In this document: positions 25,264 through 38,372 of the stretch, piece after piece
How positions within the stretch are numbered: the first letter of the stretch is position 1
Layout of the letters: every line of letters begins with the position of its first letter
Assembly: GCA_963678705.1 (NCBI GenBank)
Contig: OY783204.1
Coordinates: forward strand, 25,058,759 to 25,122,758
DNA: 64,000 nucleotides
Source of the DNA: Panorpa germanica
Lineage: Eukaryota > Arthropoda > Insecta > Mecoptera > Panorpidae
Direction: 5' to 3'
Made by a program: the position numbers and the translations under genes
The notes under the pieces: model-generated
Database searches by the model: none
What the model was told of the DNA's origin: nothing
The model's input: only the letters and a program-made list of their open reading frames with translations

Positions 25264-27528
25264 CATTTTCTATTTTCTAAAATTAAAGTATTTTAAAGTG
25301 GGCGTCTACAGGTCCGCACCGCTCGCACCAAGCGCATTGACTTTATTAAATAACGCGTAAAAGAGAAAAGGGAAGCAGTAGGAAAAGCGTATATAGTGAC
25401 AGCTATGGGTTTTGGCATTATCTGTATGGTTTAGTCAGCCCAAAGAGTTTGCACTGAACAGTAGTTTCGAAGAGTAGCTGATTTCAGTTGTTGTAACAGT
25501 AGAGCCTTAGCTGTTGCGTTAGAAAATGATTGGTTCATTTAAAATGAAGTGGCCTACATATAAAATATCATAACAAGGAAGTATAATGTGCCATTTGACT
25601 TACTTTATAGGTTTGAAGAATTGATTTTTCTAAAGTTAAATAAAGAACTATTAAACCTAATAAAATTTAAAAGGAAGTTATTTGACCGGAAATAGTATTA
25701 TTTGATCTACAAGTATATTTTTAATACAACTAATTGAATTAACCATAATAACCGAAAATCCTTGTCTAATCATTGTTTTTATAATGAAATCAAAATATAA
25801 AATGTGATTTTTGTCTTTTTTGTTGGACATTATTACGTGGAAAATCCATTTTATTTTTTGTTTTTCTATCATTCCAAGCCTGATTGAATTTCTTAACAAA
25901 ACAAATGTATAAATTGGTTTTCCAGTAGCACTGTGAGAGGATAAATGATTTATAGAGGGAAAAAACACATATTTAATGGAATAAACTTCATATAAATTGT
26001 GTTGAACTGGTCACTGTATGGTGTTGAATAAAACATACATAGATGTGAGAGGAGGGGGTTGTTATAGGATTAGATCAACGTTATCGCAGTCTAAAAGTTC
26101 ATTTGTATTGTATATATAATTATTTAACTTTAGTGGGCTGTCCTCTTTGATACTTGTGTAACTTTTTAGAATACTTCTGTATTAGAAACAAATTAGGTCT
26201 AGGTTTGTGCTACTACGCTTTACCTACCCGAACCCTGTAAATGTAATGAACCTCGTACACTGCAAGCGACAAGTCGTCCAAATACGTAGCTCTTATACTG
26301 GGAGCGTATATCAACGAATACTCTGGAAGCGAATGCAATAGTCTCTTTCATAACAGTGGTGTATCGATAAAAATTAAAGTAAAAGTTTACTCTCATGGTA
26401 AATTATGTTAGTGCAAAACAACTCCAATACACCCTACAGTACACAAGTTTGACTTGGTGTACTGTCGTATCGGTACGTGGTATGTATGTATTGTGACACA
26501 ACACATGCAAAGAACACAGGAGTTGGTTTGATCCAACAGTTCTTTAATATGTCTTAGAGGTACCTTCCATTTCCTACTACATACTCATGTATATTCTTAG
26601 GATTTCAAAATAATCTTTTGATGTAAACTTGGAGCACTTTCTTGAGTATATAAAACATATTTTTCTAAGACTCCATTATTCACAATGGACGAAATAATGT
26701 ATTATGTAAGTATATTAAATATAGCCAACACTTTATCATATTAAATTAGCTTCAAATTCTAATAACTTTGCCTGTATACTTCTTTTGAAGAACTTTTCTT
26801 CAGAATTATTTTCTTTCAATAGGATATTATACATAAAATTACATATATCATTAAATATTTTCAACTTAAAAACTTTTTAATAATGGTTTGATCTAAAAAG
26901 AATCTTTCTTTTTTTATCCTAAAATCAAATATTTTTCGATATTCATTTTATACTTAGATTTTTTCTTTTTAGGAAATGGAAATTGATTTCTGGAGGTTTT
27001 TTCTTATTTATAATCTCTTTTCAGATTTAGTTTTTTGTTCTAGGATATCAACAGAAAAAATTAGGAAATTTTAAAGGAACCGATACCAAATGAAATTAAT
27101 ATATCTAGTGAACAATAGATCATGTGTTATATATCTTCAAGATTCTTTGATAAAAACTTCTTCTAACTTTTTAAATATTTTTCAGTACTGTATAAATTGA
27201 ATTACTAATATTTTATATGGAATATTTTACCGTTAAAATGTTTACTTCTGTTAGAGATACAGCGACATCTTTTGTGAAGCTATCTCATTAATTTTAATTA
27301 TGAACCCCACTACTTATAAAAGAAAAACACTTAAAATCGTCTGGAGCTATGAAATCCAATGATTTTGGTCACAATATTTTCTAATTATTATGATAAATTT
27401 GTGTAATATCAAATTGTAAGGGTCTAGTTTACATAGTTGCTAAATATAAACTGTAAATACTACATATAACAAAAATGACGTGCTCCTCAAAAGGTATTGC
27501 TTCATTTAAAACATGCAGTAAAAAAGCG
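25264..27528. other. No gene recognised
   Basis: AT-rich except for a short patch at 25300-25345 (GTCCGCACCGCTCGCACC). The minus-strand frame at 25678-25968 is not recognised. No RNA gene seen. Confidence 0.6.
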
Positions 27529-27722
27529 AGATCGGTACATGTTAGTACAATCGGTACAATAGTGCCAATGGTGCGAATAGTGCGAATTGTGCGAATAATA
27601 CGAATAGTGTGTGTGGTGAAAATAGTGCGAATAGTGCAAATAGTCCGAATAGTGCAAATGATGCGAATAGTGCAAATAGTGCGAATAGAGCGAATTGTGC
27701 GAATTGTGCGAATAGTGCGAAT
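27529..27722. repeat. 9-bp minisatellite, consensus GTGCGAATA
   Basis: About 20 units of a 9-base repeat with frequent single-base variants (AGTGCAAAT, AGTCCGAAT). Because nine is a multiple of three, repetitive open frames appear on both strands (Ile-Val-Arg-type on the plus strand, Thr-Ile-Arg-type and Tyr-Ser-His-type on the minus strand). These are consequences of the repeat and are not genes. Confidence 0.9.
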
Positions 27723-27876
27723 ACAAAATTTTATATATTGGCTAACTTTGGTACCTAATTTACAAGTTGAAAATAAAATTCCCAAATTTAAAAAAAAATT
27801 TGATGAAACAACGAATAAGTTGAAAATATTTTATATTTTGTTGAAAAAATTACATATTTTTAGTCAGTTTATATGA

Positions 27877-28335
27877 AAAATTATTTGTTGCTATATGTAA
27901 AATTAATATAGAACAAGTTAAATATTAAATGGAAAGAAAATTTGAAATGAAATTCAATTCACACACAAAAGACAGTCGTCGCTTGCGACTGGGGTAAACG
28001 CTGGTTAATTATATAAAAGACTAGAAAGTTCTGTATATTTGCATTATAAGTCACTAACTTCTACTTGTGATTCTGAGGATATCTTTGTACTTCGATTACT
28101 TCGACTCAAATTCCGCCCTCCACCCGTAAACATCAACTGTCTTGACATGTCACGACACATACTCGTTGTATTTTATTCTTATTGCAAATTCTGTGTGCAT
28201 TTCCATGTCTTTTCATTCTTAGTTACTCGTGTGGAACTCAAACGTAAAACTATTAAGGCTTATCGCACAATGGATTTATGTAAGTTTTAAATGCAACAGA
28301 AACGAATTGCAAAAAACGGCATTCTACATTTAGGC
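27877..28335. other. No gene recognised
   Basis: AT-rich. The open frame at 28039-28290 is unrecognised and has no supporting signal. Confidence 0.55.
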
Positions 28336-28339
28336 TTAA

Positions 28340-29038
28340 GGGGTTATATACAGTCAGGAGGCCCAAAAAAGGCCCGATTTTTTAAGAATTTTTCTTTAGA
28401 AGACTTTTAAATGTATTATTGTAAAAATTTGTAGACATGTTATGGTAACTTTTAGCTGTATTTAACATTTTTGTATTTGTAAAAATAATAATTTTAAAGC
28501 TGCTATAGTTGATCTCCAGGAGATCCTCTCAAAAAAGGCATCTTGCGGTGACCACAATATCTCTGGACTAGATAGATAAAAATGAAAAAACCAAACGAAT
28601 CTCGTTAAAGTAATGTATAATCTAATAACTTATCAAAGGTAGAAGCAAAATATATTTTTTTGACAAAATGACGGGTTCTCAAAAAAAATAATCTATTTTT
28701 GACCAAAATTTTGGCTTTAAATTGTTTATAAAAAAATATGTATTGATCGGTGAGAAAACACCTGCTATTCATTACTATAAAATATACTTAAGAAGCTTGT
28801 GTCAAAATTTGAGACTGATCGGTTCAGCCGTTTCCGAGAAAACTTGGTCACCGATTTTAAAAACACAGTTTTCAGAAAAACGCATTTAAATATTTAAATA
28901 ATTTTTGCAATTTACGTAACTTCGAAAATAAACGTCTTATTGACTTGAAATTTGCGTGTGTACTTAAATATATGTATATTACGAAAATGAAAAGAAAAAA
29001 AATTAGATTTTTTGAAAATTCTAACTGTATATAACCCC
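28340..29038. mobile_element. TTAA-flanked MITE (piggyBac-like target site)
   Basis: A 699-bp element with terminal inverted repeats GGGGTTATATACAGTYAG, directly flanked on both sides by TTAA (28336-28339 and 29039-29042). TTAA duplication is the hallmark of piggyBac and is also seen in Sola3. The ends do not match canonical piggyBac TIRs as I recall them, so the superfamily is tentative. The interior is AT-rich and non-coding, so the element is non-autonomous. Near 28815-28840 it holds a word (TGATCGGTTCAGCCGTTTCC) resembling the CGGTCCAGCCGTT word at 25219-25234. Confidence 0.85.
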
Positions 29039-29042
29039 TTAA

Positions 29043-30306
29043 ATAAATGTCAATAGAATTTCAAATAGTTGATTAAACAATTTTCTTGAACTGTCCTTGA
29101 AAACATGCAATACGATATCTTTTTCTAGTGTATATTATTTTAATAAAAAAAGCCAATGCGTTTGACTCAACTCTTTGCTTTCTAACAGACAATTAATTCG
29201 TTGTGTGATATGGGCACACCATACTATCACACACATGACAACCTCAGCCCATATGAAGGTGTAACCATTTGGTAGATATAGGAATAGGAACCGTCTCTAT
29301 CTCCGTCACATCTTCAGCGGTAGCGGGCTCAGCCTCTAGATCCAGACAGACCCGTTACTTATCGCTTGTCATTCTGAGGACTCCGTCAATAAAACGGGAT
29401 GCCTCACGTCAATTTAACAGTCCTTTTATTACAATAGTAGAAAATATATACTCCTGTATATGTATATGTCAACGTTCAACGTTCTTCAAAACAATTTTAT
29501 GTTTTATTACAGCGGTTTTTTTTGTATTTTATAAGAATTAATAGGGTCTTAGTGCTCGTCTGGTTTTTAAATATAACAACCTTCAGCATAGGAAAATTTA
29601 AAAAAAATATCATCACGCTGCTACGGTTTACCTGTAAAGGCAAACCTGTCAGGTAAATCGTTTGAAGCTTATTCATATAATATATTTGTGGAGTACAACA
29701 TTCTTAAAACTTCTGATTAAGTATACTTGCATACAGACTCTAATTAAATATGAACAAAGCAGTTTGTTTTTAATTAATATTATTTATATTTACTCTGTGA
29801 CATTTACCGTTCTCCAGACAACGAACAAATAAGGTTAAGAAACAAGAAACTAAAAAAGAAAAGAAAAACATTTATAAAAGCTATTAACGCAAAGTTAATC
29901 TGACATTATATTCTTTTTTTTTTTTTGTTAAGTTTAATATCATGTTTCTTCAACTTGACACCACTCGATGGTGGCGCTGATAACAACATTTACACACCTA
30001 CGTAGTGTACATATCATTCACATTTCTTATTTAAAGTGAAATGGAAAATATAATCTTTGACTTTTGCCGCAGTAAAAAACCAAAAGTAATGTGACTCTGC
30101 CATGTTTATTTTGCCATCTGATACTTGAAATCCGGAACCAATTTCACCCGTTCAGAATTTCCATCAACCCTTAACTTTACCAACCCCTCATACCCTTACT
30201 TACGACACATTCAACCGTTAACCATCCCTCAGATACTATTCTTTTTCTTATTTTATTCATCTCTTATACTGGCATCTATATTCAAGTCTTAGCATTATAT
30301 TTGTGC

Positions 30307-30309
<3 letters not shown>
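29043..30309. other. No gene recognised
   Basis: Mostly AT-rich, with a GC-richer interval at 29230-29420. The open frame 29269-29541 begins at TTG and is Ser/Arg/Thr-rich at first; I do not recognise it. A poly-T run lies at 29913-29925. Confidence 0.5.

Positions 30310-30389
<80 letters not shown>
30310..30389. repeat. (TA)40 microsatellite
   Basis: Uninterrupted alternating A and T for 80 bases. Prone to cruciform formation and length change. Confidence 0.98.
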
Positions 30390-30392
<3 letters not shown>

Positions 30393-33300
30393 AGATCTGT
30401 TATGGTATAAGGGACATGAATTGGGGTGTCACTGGTATTAGACAGGTTTTGATCGACTGATTGTTGAATTCATTGTTGAAAATTCTCTCTCTTTCTTCCT
30501 TTCCCTTTCTATTTTGGTGGAGGAATAATAAAATGTGCGAAACTTATCTACAAGGGATGCAAAGATTTTGGTTAAAACAGAAGTATTTAAAATTATTTCT
30601 TTAACATTGTTAATTATTGTATATGGGAAGGACAAACTCAGTTTTCTGTTTATTTATTCTTTTTTTATAATGGTGAATTCAAGGCCGAATTCACTTTGAT
30701 ATTACCCAAATTCAATTCTTACCAGGGCCCATATTCCTGAGTCTTGCGAGCAATGGTCGTGATCAAACAGATCTGATTTATATGAGTGAAACATTTTATG
30801 AATCACTTTTAAAAGTCAGTAGGTCTCCATGACCAAGAATGGATTATCCCAATTTCATAATTAATTAATATTCATTTTGCGATATAGATGAAAACATACA
30901 AACAAATGTAACAACTACCACATAGGCTGGTGTGTTTATAACATAAAGTACACTATAAATTTAAATTCCAAAAATGAACAGATTTATGTATTAATAAATT
31001 CATGTATCCTAAATAAACGCAACAATATTTTACTAATGAGTATAAAACAAATAGGTTATAATGAATATTTTGTTTGATATTTATATAGGGGATCATAATA
31101 CAGTTGTACAATTTTGTATACCACTCGAGACTACTACCTATCAACTGAATATAATAATGAAATATTTGCATAGGACAAAAAGCTTAGTATTTCAAATTTA
31201 TGTACTGTATATTTACGAGGAACACACTGAGTATATTGTTTATTATTATTGTTGACACTTAAAATTATATTATTATGTTATACACTTTATATTAGTGAAG
31301 TATATTTTCTTGCATCATTGACATAAATGACAAGTATGGTTAGGTTAGTTCAGCAGCTAATATCAAAGATGTTTCACAGTGAAATTCTTTCAAGTCACAC
31401 AGAAATCTCACACACAATATAAAATAATTAATGTAACAAGTAATAAAACACATAATCAGAAATAATATCTGTAACAACACATCTCCTGTCAACATTCATC
31501 TGTCAAATGATAGAATATTACAGACTGGTAGTATGCAGTAGGCGTCGCTGACAGTAATGCATTGAACTGCAAATTTGTGGAGCTACCAATTTTAATTTCA
31601 CTTTTCTATTCAATTATATAAGAAATATTATTATTTATTTAAGACTTTCCACCTTGATTAACAGTAAATTATACATGTTTTTTATAAGTATTTCCATGTT
31701 AGTAATTTTGAAATATATTCTACTCTACACTGTACAGAAATAAAAGAAGCTAAGAATAAATAAATATAAAGCAACAAATTAAGTAATTAGTAATTAAATA
31801 TAAAGCATTATTATAGTAATTTAATATATTATAAGTTTATTTTAATTACTATTTAGTTGTTACAATATAAATCTTTTGGTTCTACGAGAGATTCGCCTTA
31901 CGTTGCTTCTAATTTTTATGCATAACTGTTGCGGTGGTAACACTATTCCAGGTTGAACATGTCATGACATTAGCTCGACGTAATTTATTTGTGTTCGTTA
32001 TTAATTTGTTTTAAATTAATTAACTAATATATTATAGTGTTTAGTGTTGTTATACACGTACAGTGGAACATATATATTCATCTAGTTTTATTCAGTGAGT
32101 TATTTTTGCTTAGCAAAGACTTGAATACAATAAAATTTTTTGCAATTTTCTGCAACTCATAAATTTGGTTTGAAGTTTTAATAACAATTAAAATATAATA
32201 GTTAATAAACAAACAAATTGGTGATTATAAAAGAAACGTGTAGTTAAGTTTAAGTAATATATTGCGATTGTTTTAATAAATTCTGACATTATGTGTTTGA
32301 GAAACTAACCTAACTTTCATAGCGGAAGGTCTTGCAAATTAGTGTGTTCATAACTAAAATAAAGTGTACTTGTATGTTCATAATTATGAATATTTATCAG
32401 ACAAATTAATGCTGATCAAGTATCTGTATAAATTCATTAGGTTTACAGTTTAAAAATTAAATTTTAATAGTCTGCAAATATTCATAATATTGACATACTA
32501 TAATTCAATACGTAGTAGTGCGTTCTAAAGATGGTGCAGGTGTGTTTCATGGTTTAAGTATTATGAAAGAACCATTTGTAAGTGCGGGTGTTTGTTTTGA
32601 AATGAAACACAGAATGTGGACAACTGAAGATTTACAATGGTATGTCGTTTTTCAACTTGTTGCATGTTTTTGCAGGTCTCAACCCGTGAAATTTCTAATT
32701 CTATTTTATTTAATTTCAACTTGTTCTGACTTTAAGGTCAACAGTAAAACAGAGTGAGTTTTTGTATATGTCATACTCGACGTACTCTTTTAATACTATA
32801 AAAAAAGTTTATGTATATATGAATTTTTGATTCTAAATATACTTTTACTTTATTGTCTTAGAATTTTTATTATTGTCATAGAAATTATTATGCGTTTTTA
32901 TTTGGAAGTACAAACAAGTTAACAAATTTGAAGTTTTTTATTGCAAATATATACAAAACCTAGGTTTTCATTTACCTTTAGATATAATAAGTCTCTGAAA
33001 CGTGTTGTGTATCTTTCTAGTAGAATATAGCAAACCACTAAGAGTTTTGGACCAGTTAATTCTCTCTCATTCTTTTGAGATGTATCTCTCGGTGTTGTTT
33101 CGCAGCATCCAGCAACACTAGGTGAGAAGGGAAGAGGGGAAGGTATCTTGAAAACCTTCTTGATCCCCCGATGAGGTATTTATCTCATTTACCCCCGAGT
33201 TTCGTGCGCCCCATAAATTATACTCGTCGCCAACGTAGTTCGTAACTTGCATCCACCCTTACTCCAACCACTCCCCTCTCCCACTCTCTCTGTACGACTC

Positions 33301-33846
33301 GACAAAGTATAACAACGAAGCTGTTTTTATTTGTGTTGAAAATATTTTATCAGATGTTAAACAGGTGATGATAACTTCCTTTTCTTATTTCTTTGACGCT
33401 GAGTTTTTGTTCTGTTCTTTTCGGTACTTGCGTCTCGTATCTTAATTAGTTTAACGTGAGGATTTAATTAAACTATCAACTATTTAATGAATTATAGTTT
33501 GTTTTTTGAACACCTACTTTAGGAAATAGAATATTGCATAGTTGTTAAAAAGAGCGCAATCTTGCATTTCCAAAAGGCAGCGATTTTTTTGTAATCAGTT
33601 TTTTGTGTTTATCTGGAAACCTATAAGTCCCACAAATATTTTGTAAAGAGCTTTTTTGTAGATAAAAATATTATCTGCAACTTTTACTAATAACTTTTTA
33701 CTGTAACTACACTTTTACAATAAGAAAGTTATAAGTAATAAAAAATATTTTTTTATTTTGTAATAAGCCACGTTACAATCTGTTACAATAAGTATGCTAT
33801 AAATGATAATTAACATAGATGAGAAATAGTCGCCCAGTGAGGGCAA
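30390..33846. other. No gene recognised
   Basis: AT-rich. The plus-strand open frame near 32518-32757 has more codon-like composition than its surroundings (it contains FVSAGVCFEMKHRMW) but matches no family I can name and has no convincing splice pair. A GC-richer interval at 33100-33260 is non-coding as far as I can see. Confidence 0.5.
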
Positions 33847-34370
33847 TTAAAAACGTTGTGGTAGCTTTAACACACTTTGTCTTTTTAGTCTTTTAAAGTC
33901 AGACGTATGTTTATCTAGTAAATTCATAGCTAGATAGTTTGGTTGCTTGCTTAGTCGCTGCTGGTATCTTTGGCTCAATGTGTTAATTTATTCTTTCACA
34001 GTTTTAATGCCGAAGTCATGGTGTATGTATTTGGTACTTATGTACCACGTGATATCCATAATGGTTCTTACTGTCTTTGACTGAAATCTCTCTACATTAG
34101 TTGTTTCACAGAGTTTAATATGTACTGTAAGTCCAGACAGGTTTCAGTATTGTTTTATAAATCAATAGTTTGCTGCTATTGGATAAATGCGATTTGCGTC
34201 CAATATGTGTTTCTACACAAGGTAAATGTAACATGAGTTGACATCGTCTCGTTTGCTTCTTTAGCCAGGCTTGAATCTCGTCTAGGATAGCTTCTACTTG
34301 CTGTGATCCAACATCTTTAGTTTCATGCGTAGCCAATATTGCTGTGTCCTCTTCAAAAGTTGCTATTATT
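33847..34370 (-). pseudogene. Jockey-clade LINE ORF2: end of reverse transcriptase and C-terminal domain
   Basis: On the minus strand, translation begins inside reverse transcriptase motif C, where the catalytic Y/F-A-D-D box has decayed to FEED (followed by TAILATHETKDVGS). It continues through AILDEIQAWLKK, then SNSSKLLIYKTILKPVWTY. A +1 frameshift follows. The next frame carries VERFQSKTVRTIMD, HHDFGIKTVKE, an in-frame stop, then LSQRYQQRLSKQPNYLAMNLL and a terminal RLKRQSV. The landmark order is that of jockey elements. The fragment lacks the endonuclease and most of the reverse transcriptase, and the catalytic box is broken, so it is dead. Compared with 9750-10012 it is longer and overlaps it in the C-terminal part. 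Confidence 0.88.
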
Positions 34371-36097
34371 TTGTTAAACCATTAAACACCCAAGTTTTAT
34401 GCTCATATAGTAATTTTTACTATGTACTTCTCACAATGTATCTAAATAAAATATGACATTGGTTTAGATAAAAACGTATTTGATTTTTATTTCGATCTTT
34501 CAAACAATGTATGAGAACACTAGCAAAACGTAATAATTCTTTTATTAATATAATAATAAATCAGAGGAAGAGTGTACCTTTATTGATTTTTAAAACAAAA
34601 CAGCTTATATATATGTCAGTATTATTATATATTAAGTTAATATAACTTAATATTTACTATGAGTATACATACTAAAGAATCTGGATCCGCATCCACATCC
34701 ACACCACGATGAGAAAGCTGCTTCTCATAGCCTGCTAACTTCACTCTTCTTAGCGTTACTTCATAGCGATGTTGGTACGCTACCATGTTACTATATAATA
34801 TATAATGTGTATAAGTAAAGTTGTGGTTGGAATATACATGTATCCACACTCTATATAAAGCATATATAATATAAAACAGTACCAGAACCGAACAGGAGGT
34901 ACTTCACGCGAAGAATTACACAATTCATCAACGACTCAACCCAAACCCTGGATTCCCACCCTAACGGTAACGTTACGAAATTCGCTATGCTTGAAGACCG
35001 ATTCTCTTGTAACACTTTCACAGTTTCACGGGCAAAAACTTTGTGGAATTCAACAAAATTTCACACAAGCTTAAAATGTTACTATATGAAGTATGCTGTG
35101 AACTGAATTAAGCCTAATATGATAGCTGCTGAAGTTGTTAGATTAATAATAGATATTTTATTACTAAATTATTAGGAGAAACCTGTTTGCAGAGAATGTT
35201 GCCAATATATTTTATGGTGCATTTACACGATCAAATCGACGATCATTTTGTCAGATTTTTGTCAAATTCTGTAGTGTAAACAAAGTCAGTTCTCTTGAAA
35301 ATCTGCTTCGGACTACTTATAAAACTATCAAGCTTAGGCTACTTAAAAGATTTAACTTTATTTCTGCAGTAGTTTTAAACTGTATGACTCATTGTATCAA
35401 ACAACCGTTCGTTCGTACAAAGTCATTAATGTCTTTTCTTCAATAAATATTAAATTTGTATTCAACTTTACAATCAGTTTTTCTTGAACCCACACACACA
35501 AATTACTACTACTCTTTGTTAAAATGCAATCACTGATTAATTGATAATCCTTCTTACATCATTAATAGCAAATTATTCCAAGTCATCGTAGGTTTTACAG
35601 CAATACAAAGAAAATTTATAGAACATGTGAATTTTCTTCAAAGAATTTTCTTCTATTGTCTAGTAACTTCATAGCCAGTTTCGTGAAGTTTTCTCCTGGA
35701 GTTGTAAAGGTGTTTCTGTACGCTGAACGTGTGGTTCCTATACCTCTTTCTCACTTAACTCACCCTCCTCCACCCTCAGGCAATTGCCCGAACATGCATT
35801 AATGAAGGGTAATTTATTTTCCCCGTTTATTTTCAAACTATCAGGAATTTGTAACTAGAAAAAACAATTTGTATCTGTTTTACGTGAAAGCGATGTTTTT
35901 AAGGAGATGTGTTAATTCGGAGTTCTTCTTGACAAGCTGCTTCATTTAAGTAAATAATGTAGTTAATAAGTTGTAGATATAAATATAAAATATTATATAT
36001 ATATAATAGATTTGAATAGATATATGAATTCGAATCGACTGGTATGAATTGACTGCTAACTTCATAGAAGTTTTATTAAAATATAAATGATTATAGT
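34371..36097. other. No gene recognised
   Basis: AT-rich. Includes a stretch at 34398-34440 similar to 14880-14920. A GC-richer interval at 34900-35040 and a C-rich one at 35750-35790 show nothing recognisable. Confidence 0.55.
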
Positions 36098-36148
36098 ACA
36101 TATATAGTATATATATGCACATATATAGTATATATATGCACATATATA

Positions 36149-36194
<46 letters not shown>
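36098..36194. repeat. 21-bp AT-rich tandem array running into (AT)n
   Basis: Unit ACATATATAGTATATATATGC occurs at 36098-36118 and 36119-36139. A third unit then grades into alternating AT to 36194. Confidence 0.9.
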
Positions 36195-36196
<2 letters not shown>

Positions 36197-36329
36197 ATAT
36201 ATGCAAAACATCACCAGAAAACAATATCGAATAGAAAGTTCACAAATGTCACAATTTAAATCGTGTTCTACATTTCTAGATTCTAAAAGAGTATATGTCA
36301 TAGTATTCCAATATTTGTTTGACACAGAT

Positions 36330-36650
36330 CGGATCTCTTTCTCCCTCTCTACGCCTTATAACCCTTCATCATTCATCCCGATTCTCCTACCCCTCTTGCC
36401 GTCAACAAGGGTCGCAAGTCTCCAGTCAATTTCACTACCTTTTTCATCATTTCTGATACGTCTGCCTTCACTGTTCATGTCCTTTTTTGCCCTTGGTTTT
36501 TCTACGGTTTTCTCGATCTACAGTTATATAGTTTTCTCTTCTCTAGTCTTCAGTTGTCGACGCTTTTCTTACCCTACTTCGTTTTTCATTTTTCTTTATA
36601 TCAAATGCCTCAAGCTGTCTCATCAGAACCGCATTAGGATGGTCATGTGA
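36330..36650 (-). pseudogene. Possible degenerate LINE coding relic
   Basis: The plus strand is CT-rich like the two recognised R1/I-like LINE pieces. The minus strand gives Lys/Arg/Glu-rich blocks in switching frames: MRQLEAFDIKKNEKRSR upstream, then KDMNSEGRRIRND and EIDWRLATLVDGKRG. The block order loosely recalls the endonuclease portion of the same LINE group, but no catalytic motif is visible. It may simply be biased low-complexity sequence. Confidence 0.3.
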
Positions 36651-38372
36651 CATTGCACAATGGATTCTTATTGGAAATTCGTTGAGAGAATTAAAGGCGC
36701 TACTGAAACGAAATTGTTACTAGATATATCTGTTAGTCTTAATAGTGAATGCATATATATATATATATATACTTAGTATTTTTCTCTCGAAATATTTTTT
36801 TTTTATTTCTGTCTTTAGCTTTTTCAGATTTCTTGCCTAAATATTTCACTTACAAAAAATTAAGCATAATTTTTACATTACATTATACATAAATAATTTT
36901 TTTACACTTTTGCTATGGATAACTTAAACTTGTTGGTCTGTTATAAATTCTACAATATATTTAATCCAATCACTTTCTACATCTGACATCAAAAATAAAC
37001 ATATACAGGGAGATTGGTGTATTTAGTAACAAAATTGAGTAATGCATCTCTTTGACTCTTTCTGTTTTTGGATCCTAAGATAACACGATTGAGACCTTTT
37101 ATTAGTAAAAATAATTTGTTCGTAGATCTATCGTAGGCTCTTGTAAGTATGACTCACTGCCGAACGCTCGTAACTGGAACTATATCAACAAAATAATTTA
37201 AAAAAAAGATTAAAAATCTTTAAAAATTATTTAACTGCATTACTCTAATGTCAAAAGGGCCTTTTTCAGTTCCTAACTTATTTGGTGTAATGCACGGCCT
37301 CAATGTCAATTTAAAAAGTTTTTAAATTCCCTATGATATAAGACAAAGTTTTTTAAGTATGCTACTTTGTAGTTTCCATTCAATAGTCATTTCGTAAACA
37401 GCTTTAGTTTATGTAAGACTTAGTTGACCACTGGACGCTTGTCAGAACTGACTACCGATAACCATTCTGTATCCTGTATTCTGCAAGTCCTGTGTTTTCT
37501 CCAGCTATTTCCGATTCGTAGCGCAACTTTTTTACCTGAGCCAAGTTGTCATATAACGAATTTAATATTTTCATTCAATTGCATCACACACACAAACACA
37601 CGGGGTCAAACAAAAACATATATATTATTATATTTATATGAACTTAATACATAAGACTATATACTCTGTTTAATATTCTGAATATATTATAAAAAATATT
37701 GAAATTTTATTAAAAGAAAATTCAGTGTTCCTGATTTATTACATTTTTTTCAAATGCTATAAAATAATATAACTATTTTCACAATGATGTTTTCTTTCTT
37801 TATTTTTTGTGAAGGAAATATATTGCATCAACTTCAAACTCAACGTCAGTAAATATGGTGCGGTTTAAAGGTCAAGGTAGAACAGGGTGTTTCGAAATGA
37901 TTTGCAAACTACTTGCAATTAAAAAACATTTTTAATTATTATTTAGAAAGACTGCATAGTGGTCGAGAGCATTCATGGTTGATTTCTAAGGAGCTATATT
38001 TTCAACTTTCATTGATCAAATTTACACGTAATTATAAAAACTAATTGGGCATTGTCACAATGAAACCTACCAACATAATCGGAGGTAATAGGACTTAATA
38101 TCGAAAATAGGTCATCAAACATTTCCAAATAATGCTATTACTTCATTAACGGTTATCGATTTCAAAACGCTGGTTATTGTAAACGTGTTATCACTTTACA
38201 TAGGTCAAATCATTTTTATCACTATATGCTGAAAATATGTGGATTATTATGATCACGACTTCGGTTTCTGTTATCACTGCCATCTACCGACTAAACAATT
38301 CATACCAACATGTAAAGATAGAGTTTGTGAAGCCCTGAACAATGATTTTGTGTCATACTGCAATCTTATACC
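36651..38372. other. No gene recognised; short (AT)n at 36753-36771
   Basis: AT-rich. A 28-base word at 37148-37175 recurs at 41530-41557 with two mismatches. The frame at 37424-37654 is not recognised. Confidence 0.55.

Noticed and set aside
27429-27876. Overlapping long open frames on both strands with Ile/Arg/Val- and Thr/Ile/Arg-type repeats
   Set aside because: They are produced by a 9-bp tandem repeat; no independent coding evidence.
32633-32690. Apparent donor GTATGT and acceptor TTTTTGCAG around a possible intron
   Set aside because: The intron would be only about 36 bases, too short for normal splicing, and the flanking frame is not recognised.
36330-36650. Considered as a firm LINE endonuclease domain
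   Set aside because: Only loose block similarity and no catalytic residues visible; kept as a low-confidence relic only.
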